From NCBI GenBank assembly GCA_050692055.1, contig JBOGTC010000160.1:1-10308 (forward strand): a stretch of DNA of 10,308 nt, given 5' to 3'. The notes beneath the pieces are model-generated. The model was not told where the DNA came from. It saw only the letters and a list, made by a program, of their open reading frames with translations, and did no database searches. This document shows positions 1 through 6,061 of the stretch, in pieces (position 1 is the stretch's first letter; each line of letters starts with the position of its first letter). Both the position numbers and the translations under genes were made by a program. The stretch is from JBOGTC01 sp050692055 (GTDB taxonomy: Bacteria > Chloroflexota > Limnocylindria > QHBO01).

Positions 1-378
1 GCGCAGGGCCGGTCGGGCGAGGCGATCGATGCCGGGGCGGCGCCCGAGCCCGCGAGGACCGGTGTCGAGGCGGCTCCCGCCGGCCGGCGCACTGGCCCGC
101 TCGGCGGTGTGCCGCGGCCGGGCCGGACGGCGCTGGCCGTCTTGCTGCCGCTCGCGGTGGTCGGCGTCATGTGGGCAGTCGCCGAGCTGGTCGACCTGAT
201 GCCGCCACCGGGGACGGATGACGAGCGGCTGACCTGGCTGGCGTTCGCCTTCGCAGGACCGGCGACCTCGGTGGCCGTCCTCATCGCCCATGCCTGGTGG
301 CCCCGCCTGGTGGGCGTGGTGTTCGCGGTCGGCGTGGCATCGGGCCTGATCGTGGGGCGCGCGCTGCTCATCGGATGA
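1..378 (+). CDS. Partial hypothetical membrane protein (C-terminal part)
   Basis: The reading frame is open from the first base of the window to TGA at 376-378, so the gene probably begins upstream; 125 residues are visible. A GTG at 109 is a possible internal start but has no convincing ribosome binding site. The first 35 or so residues are rich in Ala, Gly, Pro and Arg and look disordered. Three hydrophobic stretches follow: one starting TALAVLLPLAVVGVMWAVAE, one around AFAFAGPATSVAVLIAHAWW, and a last one, LVGVVFAVGVASGLIVGRAL, running almost to the C-terminus. The first two are separated by a short acidic loop (PPPGTDDERLTW). It is therefore probably an integral membrane protein with three visible helices. 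I do not recognise the family and assign no function. A promoter for the ileS operon begins right after the stop codon, so it is unlikely to be part of that operon. Confidence 0.55.
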   Translation, partial: AQGRSGEAIDAGAAPEPARTGVEAAPAGRRTGPLGGVPRPGRTALAVLLPLAVVGVMWAVAELVDLMPPPGTDDERLTWLAFAFAGPATSVAVLIAHAWWPRLVGVVFAVGVASGLIVGRALLIG

Positions 379-379
379 A

Positions 380-409
380 TTGACAGCACGGGCGCGCGGC
401 TGTCACGAT
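380..409 (+). promoter_or_regulatory. Probable sigma-70-type promoter of the ileS operon
   Basis: A perfect TTGACA lies at 380-385, just after the upstream stop codon. An 18-base spacer leads to CACGAT at 404-409 as the best -10 candidate, which keeps the A at position 2 and T at position 6 of TANNNT. Transcription would start near 415-418, giving a leader of about 320 bases before ileS. The perfect inverted repeat TGACAGC (381-387) / GCTGTCA (399-405) spans most of the promoter. It could be an operator or a weak hairpin behind the upstream gene; no T-run follows it. The -35 match is seen directly; the -10 and start site are inferred. Confidence 0.55.
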
Positions 410-474
410 CGCCCAGGAATCGAAAACAGGCGGAGACGGAGCCACGGCTCTCGTCGGTAACGAGCCAGGAGCGA

Positions 475-716
475 GCTCGGACGGTGGAAGCGGGCGGCGT
501 CGTGACGATGGCCATCACTCCCGAGCCGGAGGCGCCAAGCGGTTGTTGCCGTGGGTAACGTCTCCCGGGTGCGCCACCCGATAGCAGCGGCGGCGCCATC
601 GGTCCACGCAGGCGGGCCCGTGGCGCGACGAGTGGACCGTCACGCGCCGAAGGCGCCATCGGTCAAGCGCGGGTGGTACCGCGGGGAGTCGCTTCCCGTC
701 CCGGATGTGGGACGGG
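475..716 (+). promoter_or_regulatory. T-box riboswitch leader of ileS (tRNA-Ile sensing)
   Basis: T-box leaders bind a specific tRNA through a codon-like specifier and test its 3' end for aminoacylation. The hallmark here is GGGTGGTACCGCG at 671-683, matching the family consensus (AGGGTGGNACCGCG) in all 13 bases shown; the TGGT within it can pair with the ACCA end of an uncharged tRNA whose discriminator is A, as in tRNA-Ile. The antiterminator folds as CGGG 670-673 with CCCG 700-703, a 7-base bulge TGGTACC 674-680, and GCGGGGA 681-687 with TTCCCGT 693-699 (two G-T pairs). A short Stem I closes through GCTCGG 475-480 and CCGAGC 521-526; on its 3' side is ATCA at 514-517, an isoleucine specifier followed by the expected purine. 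Between lie hairpins at 566-580, 601-638 and 644-656. No separate long Stem I tip with the tRNA-elbow module was recognised. The gene controlled is ileS, as the codon predicts. Confidence 0.9.
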
Positions 717-729
717 ATTCTTGTTGTCT
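695..729 (+). terminator. T-box-controlled attenuator hairpin
   Basis: CCCGTCCC (695-702) pairs perfectly with GGGACGGG (709-716) around the loop GGATGT, and is followed by ATTCTTGTTGTCT (717-729), which has 8 T in 13 bases. The 5' arm shares bases 695-702 with the 3' arm of the T-box antiterminator (693-703), so the two folds exclude each other. When uncharged tRNA-Ile stabilises the antiterminator this hairpin should not form and ileS is read. The T-tract is interrupted, so termination may be weak. The ileS ribosome binding site (730-733) lies outside the hairpin, which argues against simple translational sequestration. Confidence 0.75.
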
Positions 730-739
730 GGAGATCGAA

Positions 740-3700
740 TTGTTCAAGCCGGTATCGAGCAAGTTGGATGTGCCCGCGCTCGAGCGCGAGGTCATCGCCC
801 GCTGGGAGGAGCGCGGCACGATGGCGCGCTACCTGGCGCGCAACGCCGCGTCCGAGAAACGGTACAGCTTCATCGACGGGCCGATCACGGCGAACGGTTC
901 GATGGGCGTGCACCACGCCTGGGGCCGCACGTACAAGGATCTCTACCAGCGCTATCACACCATGCTCGGAGAGAAGCAGCGCTACCAGAACGGATTTGAC
1001 TGCCAGGGCCTCTGGATCGAGGTCGAGGTCGAGCGGGAGCTGGGCTTCAACAACAAGCGCCAGATCGAGGAGTTCGGGATCGACCGCTTCGTCGAGCGGT
1101 GCAAGGCGCGCGTCGAGAAGTTCGCTCAGATCCAGACGGAGCAGAGCAAGCGGCTCGGCTATTGGATGAACTGGGACAACAGCTACTACACGAACTCCGA
1201 CGAGAACAACTACACCATCTGGGCCTTCCTGGCGGAGTGCCGCCGGCGCGACCTGCTGTACCGCGGCCACGATGTCATGCCGTGGTGCCCGCGCTGCGGG
1301 ACAGGCATCAGCAACATGGAGGCGGCGGAGGGGTATAAGGACGTGAGGCACCCCTCGGTGACGTTGCGGCTGCCGATCACCAGCGCGGGGCACGAGGACG
1401 AGGATCTGCTCGTCTGGACGACGACGCCGTGGACGCTGTCGAGCAACGTCGCGGCGGCGGTGCACCCGGGCCTGACGTACCAGCTGGTCGAGGGCATGAA
1501 CGGGCGCCGATGGTGGGTGAGCGCCGCATCCAGGCAGCGCGTGGCGCCCGACGCGGCGGTGGTTCGCGCGGCGCCGGGCTCGGAACTGGTGGAACTCACC
1601 TATAGCGGACCGTTCGACGAGCTGCCGGAAGCCTCGGGCGTCGCCCACCGCGTGATCCCCTGGGACGAGGTGTCCGACGCCGAGGGGACCGGGATCGTGC
1701 ACATCGCCCCGGGCTGCGGCCGGGAGGACTTCGCGTTGAGCAAGGCCTTCGAGCTGGCGGTGATCGACCCGATCGACGAGTTCGGGATCTTCGCCCAGGG
1801 CTTCGGCTGGCAGACCGGCCGCTACGCCGGCGCGACGGATGACCCGTCGCAGGACCTGGCGCGCGACGTGGTGGCCGATCTCGAGCGGAAGGGCATGCTC
1901 GTGGCGAAGGAGACCTACGCGCACTCGTATCCGCACTGCTGGCGGTGCGGCACGCAGCTGATCTTCCGCCTGGTCGACGAGTGGTTCATCGCCATGGACC
2001 CGCTGCGCGAGCCGATCAGCGCCTCGACGCGCTCGATGACCTGGCTGCCGGAGGGGATCGGCCTCGAGGAGCGCGAGCTCGACTGGCTGCGGAACATGGA
2101 CGACTGGATGATTAGCAAGAAGCGGTACTACGGGCTGGCGCTGCCGATCTGGGAGTGCACCGCGTGCGACGGCTTCGAGGTCATCGGCTCGAGAGCCGAG
2201 CTGCGCGAGCGGTCGATCGCCGGCTGGGAGGCGTTCGAGGGTCACTCGCCGCATCGGCCGTGGATCGATGCCGTCGTGATCGCGTGCTCCTCGTGCGGCG
2301 GCCGCGCGCGTCGCATCGCCGACGTCGGGAACCCGTGGCTGGACGCCGGGATCGTGGCGCTCTCGACGCTGCGGTGGAACTCCGATCGCGAGTACTGGAG
2401 CCAGTGGTATCCCGCCGATTGGATCAGCGAGTCCTTCCCGGGGCAGTTTCGCAACTGGTTCTACGCTCTCCTGACCGAGTCGACGGTCATGACCGGCCAG
2501 GCGCCGTCACGCGCGCTCTTCGCGTACGCCCTGCTCCTCGATGAGCACGGCGAGGAGATGCACAAGTCGAAGGGCAACTCGATTCCGTTCGACGAGGCGG
2601 CCGAGCGGATCGGCGCCGATGTCATGCGCTGGATGTACGCGGCGGCGAACCCGGCGGTCAACCTGCGCTTCGGGTACGGGCCGGGCCACGAGGTCGTGCG
2701 CCGCTTCTTCCTGCCGCTGTGGAACACCTACGGCTTCTTCGTGACCTACGCGCGCCTGGACGCCTGGACGCCCGACCAGACCGATGGCGTCGAAGGAGCT
2801 CGCACGCTCCTCGACCGATGGATCCTGTCGCGCCTCGACGCACTGGTCGGCGAGGCGCGCACGGCGCTCGACGGCTATGACGCGATGCGCGTCACCAAGG
2901 CGATCGAGGCGTTCGTCGACGATCTCTCGAACTGGTACGTGCGCCGCAACCGCCGCCGCTTCTGGAAGGGCGAGCTGGACGCCGACAAGCGGGCGGCCTA
3001 CGCGACGCTCCACGAGGTGCTCACCACGCTCGCCCGACTCCTGGCGCCGACCGTGCCGCACGTCGCCGACGGGATGTGGGACAACCTCGTGGCCGCGGTG
3101 GACGCAACGGCGCCGGACAGCGTCCACCTCGCCGACGTCCCGGGTGTCTCCGGGCGCAGAGATGCCGGTCTCGAGACGACCGTGGACCTGGCGAGGCGAG
3201 TGGTCGCGCTCGGCCGCGCCGCCCGCGCCGCCTCGGGAGTTCGCACGCGGCAGCCGGTCCGCACCGTTCGCGTCAAGCTGCCGGCCGGCACTGAGCGCAT
3301 GTCGCCCGACGCCGTCATCGATCGAGAGCTGACCGCACAGGTGCTCGAGGAGCTGAACGCGAGGTCGCTCGACGTGCTCTCGACCGACTCGGATCTGGTG
3401 GAGCGGACCCTCTATCCGCTGCTGCCCGTGATCGGACCGCGTCACGGCGCGGACGTGGGGCGCATCATGGCCGCGGTGCGCAGCGGGGACTGGCGTCTGA
3501 CCGACGACGGCGCCGAGGCCGGCGGCGTGACGCTCGCGCCCGACGCGTTCGAGCTGACCGCCCGCGGGCGACGGGGTCACGAGGTGGCCGAGGAGGGCGA
3601 TCTGCTGGTGGCGCTCGACACTCAGCTCGACGAGGACCTGCTCGCGGAGGGGTTGGCGCGCGAGCTTGCGCACCGGCTGCAGGGGATGCGCAAGGCGGGG

Positions 3701-3928
3701 GGATTCGAGATCAGCGACCGCATCGATGCGGCGATCTCCGGCCCGGCGGAAGCGGTCGAGCGCCTGGAGGCGCACCGTGCCTGGATGGCCGGGGAGCTCC
3801 TGGCCGACGACCTCCGGCTCGGTCCGGAGGCCGCCCTCGCGGCGCCCGAGCACGAGGAGATCGCCGAGCTGGACGGAGCGACGTGGCGGCTCGCCGTGCG
3901 GCGCACGAGGCGCCAGCGCGTCGGCTAG
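740..3928 (+). CDS. ileS: Isoleucine--tRNA ligase, IleS2-type with GxHH signature
   Basis: Cytoplasmic class I synthetase that charges tRNA-Ile with isoleucine and hydrolyses misformed Val-tRNA. The start chosen is TTG 740: GGAG (730-733) lies six bases upstream and the product begins MFKPVSS, as the family should; the frame stays open to a GTG at 551, but that lies inside the T-box. Length is 1062 residues, usual for IleS2. Visible in order: active-site signature GPITANG (47-53) then G56-V57-H58-H59, where most IleS have H-x-G-H; CxxC pairs at C183/C186, C400/C403, C473/C476 and C516/C519; the editing-domain TTTPW at 227-231 and GTGIVH...GREDF with the conserved editing Asp at D330; the KMSKS loop as E606-M-H-K-S-K with K609 retained; the anticodon-binding segment around LDRWILSRLD; and an extended C-terminal domain typical of IleS2. 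It is the first gene of the operon, with lspA nine bases downstream. The family call is very secure. Confidence 0.97.
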   Translation: MFKPVSSKLDVPALEREVIARWEERGTMARYLARNAASEKRYSFIDGPITANGSMGVHHAWGRTYKDLYQRYHTMLGEKQRYQNGFDCQGLWIEVEVERELGFNNKRQIEEFGIDRFVERCKARVEKFAQIQTEQSKRLGYWMNWDNSYYTNSDENNYTIWAFLAECRRRDLLYRGHDVMPWCPRCGTGISNMEAAEGYKDVRHPSVTLRLPITSAGHEDEDLLVWTTTPWTLSSNVAAAVHPGLTYQLVEGMNGRRWWVSAASRQRVAPDAAVVRAAPGSELVELTYSGPFDELPEASGVAHRVIPWDEVSDAEGTGIVHIAPGCGREDFALSKAFELAVIDPIDEFGIFAQGFGWQTGRYAGATDDPSQDLARDVVADLERKGMLVAKETYAHSYPHCWRCGTQLIFRLVDEWFIAMDPLREPISASTRSMTWLPEGIGLEERELDWLRNMDDWMISKKRYYGLALPIWECTACDGFEVIGSRAELRERSIAGWEAFEGHSPHRPWIDAVVIACSSCGGRARRIADVGNPWLDAGIVALSTLRWNSDREYWSQWYPADWISESFPGQFRNWFYALLTESTVMTGQAPSRALFAYALLLDEHGEEMHKSKGNSIPFDEAAERIGADVMRWMYAAANPAVNLRFGYGPGHEVVRRFFLPLWNTYGFFVTYARLDAWTPDQTDGVEGARTLLDRWILSRLDALVGEARTALDGYDAMRVTKAIEAFVDDLSNWYVRRNRRRFWKGELDADKRAAYATLHEVLTTLARLLAPTVPHVADGMWDNLVAAVDATAPDSVHLADVPGVSGRRDAGLETTVDLARRVVALGRAARAASGVRTRQPVRTVRVKLPAGTERMSPDAVIDRELTAQVLEELNARSLDVLSTDSDLVERTLYPLLPVIGPRHGADVGRIMAAVRSGDWRLTDDGAEAGGVTLAPDAFELTARGRRGHEVAEEGDLLVALDTQLDEDLLAEGLARELAHRLQGMRKAGGFEISDRIDAAISGPAEAVERLEAHRAWMAGELLADDLRLGPEAALAAPEHEEIAELDGATWRLAVRRTRRQRVG

Positions 3929-3937
3929 AGTGGGGCG
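3926..3937 (+). promoter_or_regulatory. Possible internal leaderless promoter for lspA
   Basis: TAGAGT (3926-3931) fits the TANNNT -10 form of high-GC bacteria and overlaps the ileS stop codon. Six bases (TGGGGC) separate it from the lspA GTG at 3938, the spacing typical of leaderless transcripts, where the start codon is at or near the RNA 5' end. No well-placed Shine-Dalgarno sequence precedes the GTG and no clear -35 box was seen. The motif is short, so chance is a real possibility. Confidence 0.3.
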
Positions 3938-4447
3938 GTGGAGGCCACCACCGACCGAGAGCCGTCGCTGTGGGCCGTGCTCGTTCTGGCGGGCACGGCC
4001 GCCGTCCTCTACGCCGCTGATCAGCTGACGAAGGCGGCTGTCGTGGCCGGCCTGCCGCTCGGCGAGCGTATCGAAGTCATCGGCGACACCGTGCAGCTGT
4101 GGCACGTTCAGAATCGGGGTGCGGCGTTCAGCCTCTTCCAGGGCGAGCTGTGGCTCTTCCTGGTCGTGACCGTCCTCGCGCTCGGGATGATCGCCTACTT
4201 CCACCGCACCCTGCGGGAGCGGACGCCCTGGCTGCAGGTGATCCTGGGCACGATCCTGGGGGGCACGCTCGGCAACCTGACCGACCGGCTGCGCTTCGGC
4301 TACGTCGTCGACTTCGTGAGCGTCGGGGTCGGAGACCTTCGCTGGCCCACGTTCAATGTTGCCGACTCGGCGATCGTCGTCGGCATCGGCCTGCTCGTCG
4401 CCTACCTCACGTTCGCGGACCGTCAGCGCGAGGCTCACGAGGGGTGA
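3938..4447 (+). CDS. lspA: Lipoprotein signal peptidase (signal peptidase II)
   Basis: Inner-membrane aspartyl protease that removes the signal peptide from diacylglyceryl-modified prolipoproteins. The product is 169 residues, normal for the family, with four hydrophobic segments (about 11-29, 71-88, 98-112 and 142-159). All conserved blocks are present: DQLTK with D28, NRGAAFSLF (59-67), GGTLGNLTDR with N113 and D116, VVDF (123-126) and FNVADSAIVVG with D143. By comparison with studied LspA proteins, D116 and D143 form the catalytic dyad. The GTG start at 3938 leaves an eight-residue polar N-terminus before the first helix. It follows ileS by nine bases and its TGA overlaps the region of the next gene's start, so it belongs to the same transcription unit; ileS-lspA adjacency is widespread in bacteria. 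Confidence 0.97.
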   Translation: MEATTDREPSLWAVLVLAGTAAVLYAADQLTKAAVVAGLPLGERIEVIGDTVQLWHVQNRGAAFSLFQGELWLFLVVTVLALGMIAYFHRTLRERTPWLQVILGTILGGTLGNLTDRLRFGYVVDFVSVGVGDLRWPTFNVADSAIVVGIGLLVAYLTFADRQREAHEG

Positions 4448-4452
4448 GCGCC

Positions 4453-5424
4453 ATGACCGCCGGGGACCGCCGGGTGACGGGCGCCGCGCCCGCCGGCAGA
4501 GTCGACCTGGCGGTGGCCGCCGTCGCGGGTATCAGCCGCGCGCACGCGCAACGCCTGATCGCGGATGGCCGCGCGCTCGTCGCCGGGCATCGCCGGCGCT
4601 CCAGCGACCGGCTCGGAGGCGGGGAGGAGGTCAGCGTCGAGCTCTCGGCACCCGCCGATCCGAGGCTCGTCCCCGAATCGATTCCGATCGAGGTTGCCTA
4701 CGAGGATGCGACGATGCTCATCGTGGACAAGCCGGCGGGCCTGGTGGTCCATCCGAGCGCCGGGCACGAGAGCGGAACGCTGGTCCACGCGCTGCTCGGC
4801 CGGGCGCAGGAGCGGGGCGAGCCGCTCGGCTCCATCGCCGGGGTGGGGCGGCCCGGGATCGTGCATCGGCTCGACCGGGACACCTCAGGCCTGCTGCTGG
4901 TGGCCAAGACCGATGACGCCCAGCAGAGCCTGATGCGGCAGTTCGGCGCGCGCAGCGTCGGCAAGGAGTACCTGGCCCTGGTGCGCGGCGAGCCTCCGGC
5001 CAGCCGCGGCCGGGTAGAGGCGTCGGTGGGCCGCGACCCCCGCGATCGTCAGCGGATGGCGGTCGTGGCGAACGGCCGCGAAGCCGCCACCGAGTACGAG
5101 CTGCTGGGGACGGCAGGCGGCTACGCCCTGCTGGCTCTGCATCCGCTGACGGGCCGCACGCACCAGATTCGTGCCCATCTCGCGTACTTGGGCCTGCCGA
5201 TCGCCGGCGACCAGCGGTATGGCGGCGGGCTCGGCCCCGGCGGTCTGCGGCGACAGTTCCTGCACGCGGCGCGGCTCCGCGTGGAACGCCCGCTCGACGG
5301 CGCGCGCCTCGACGCGTGGAGCCACCTGCCGACGGACCTGGCGGCGAGCCTCGAGTCGGCGGGAGTGCGGCCTGCCGCCGGTCGCCTGCCCGCCGGCATC
5401 GGCGCGACGATCGAGGAGGCCTGA
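4453..5424 (+). CDS. rluD: RluA/RluD-family rRNA pseudouridine synthase
   Basis: Isomerises specific uridines to pseudouridine in structured RNA, most likely helix 69 of 23S rRNA if it is a true RluD; the exact target cannot be read from sequence. The 323-residue product has an N-terminal S4-type RNA-binding domain (about residues 10-65, including ISRAHAQRLIADGRALV) and a catalytic domain with the motif HRLDRDTSG, in which D141 is the expected catalytic Asp, followed by GLLLVAKT. The later RTHQIRAHLAYLGLPIAGD block is also intact. I chose ATG 4453, which has GAGGGG (4439-4444) eight bases upstream. GTG 4444 is in frame, overlaps the lspA stop as GTGA, and is an equally workable start adding three residues. 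lspA-rluD linkage is common. The stop codon overlaps the gmk start (TGATG), suggesting translational coupling. The subfamily symbol is less certain than the family. Confidence 0.93.
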   Translation: MTAGDRRVTGAAPAGRVDLAVAAVAGISRAHAQRLIADGRALVAGHRRRSSDRLGGGEEVSVELSAPADPRLVPESIPIEVAYEDATMLIVDKPAGLVVHPSAGHESGTLVHALLGRAQERGEPLGSIAGVGRPGIVHRLDRDTSGLLLVAKTDDAQQSLMRQFGARSVGKEYLALVRGEPPASRGRVEASVGRDPRDRQRMAVVANGREAATEYELLGTAGGYALLALHPLTGRTHQIRAHLAYLGLPIAGDQRYGGGLGPGGLRRQFLHAARLRVERPLDGARLDAWSHLPTDLAASLESAGVRPAAGRLPAGIGATIEEA

Positions 5425-6047
5425 TGGGCGAAGCTCCCGACAAGCGGATGACCTTCCCGAACCCGCTGCTCGTGGTCGTCTCCGGGCCATCGGGCGTCGG
5501 GAAGAGCACGATCGTGGCGGAGCTTGCGCGCCGCCGTCCGCAGGTGGTCCCCATCGTCACCGCCACGACCCGCAGGCAGCGCGCCAACGAGATCGACGGG
5601 GTCCACTATCACTTCCTTGGCGAGGACGAGTTCGCCAGGCTGCGCGACAAGCACGGCCTGCTCGAGCATGCGAACAACCACGGGCATTGGTACGGGACGC
5701 CGGTGGAGCAGATCCGCGGCATCCTGGCCGCCGGTCGCGACGCGATTCTCACCATCAGCCCGGAAGGCGCGCGCAACGTCCGCCGGCTCGTGCCGGACGC
5801 GCTGCTCATCTTCGTGATGCCGCCGTCGCTCGACGATCTCACCCAGCGTCTGCGCGGCCGAGGCTCCGAGTCGGAGGCCAGCATCGAGCGACGTCGGCGG
5901 GACGCCGAACGATGGATGGCCCGGGCAGACGAGTACGATCACGTCGTCGTGAACGAGACCGGCCATCCGGAGGAGGCGGCCGAGCGGATCTGGGAGATCG
6001 TGCAGGCCGAGGCGCGACGGGACCCCCCTCGGCGACCGCGGGTCTGA
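5424..6047 (+). CDS. gmk: Guanylate kinase with altered acidic motif
   Basis: Phosphorylates GMP to GDP with ATP in the cytoplasm, supplying GTP and dGTP synthesis. The ATG at 5424 overlaps the previous TGA, and GAGGAGG (5413-5419) is a strong binding site at the right distance. The product has 207 residues, normal for the family. Seen in order: P-loop GPSGVGKST (20-28); the GMP-binding segment TTRRQRANEIDGVHYHF with both expected Arg, the Glu and the Tyr; LLEHANNHGHWYGTP; and the lid region with PPSLDDLTQRLRGRG and arginines in SIERRRRDA. One oddity: the usual (D/E)-I-D-x-Q-G block is T-I-S-P-E-G, so both acidic positions are lost although the flanking sequence aligns well. The rest is orthodox, so I still read it as an active enzyme. 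In many bacteria rpoZ follows gmk; here priA follows after 14 bases. Confidence 0.94.
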   Translation: MGEAPDKRMTFPNPLLVVVSGPSGVGKSTIVAELARRRPQVVPIVTATTRRQRANEIDGVHYHFLGEDEFARLRDKHGLLEHANNHGHWYGTPVEQIRGILAAGRDAILTISPEGARNVRRLVPDALLIFVMPPSLDDLTQRLRGRGSESEASIERRRRDAERWMARADEYDHVVVNETGHPEEAAERIWEIVQAEARRDPPRRPRV

Positions 6048-6061
6048 CGAGCCACGTTCCG

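Noticed and set aside
439..466. Hairpins GAGCC/GGCTC and CTCG/CGAG as the tip of a long T-box Stem I
   Set aside because: The pairings are short and compete with one another, and none reproduces the known distal-loop motifs clearly enough to call.
551..739. N-terminal extension of ileS to GTG 551
   Set aside because: The added 63 residues have no counterpart in IleS proteins and would translate through the T-box and attenuator; TTG 740 has a well-placed GGAG.
515..2254. 579-residue open frame on the minus strand
   Set aside because: It runs antisense to the T-box leader and ileS; its composition is the mirror of GC-rich codons and it shows no domain. The sense-strand IleS motifs explain the region.
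2507..4438. 643-residue open frame on the minus strand
   Set aside because: Antisense to the 3' part of ileS and all of lspA, both certain genes. It is rich in Arg, His and Pro with no recognisable fold; an artefact of high GC.
4099..4452. Longer rluD-like protein starting at 4099
   Set aside because: The extra residues overlap lspA in another frame and precede the S4 domain with Arg/Pro-rich low-complexity sequence; ATG 4453 has a good binding site.
5316..5423. Upstream gmk start at 5316
   Set aside because: It would overlap rluD by 109 bases and add a low-complexity stretch; ATG 5424 has GAGGAGG and a TGATG junction.
5171..6061. Fusion of priA to an upstream 297-residue extension
   Set aside because: The frame is open only by composition. 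It overlaps the 3' end of rluD and all of gmk in another frame, and the PriA N-terminus begins at 6062.
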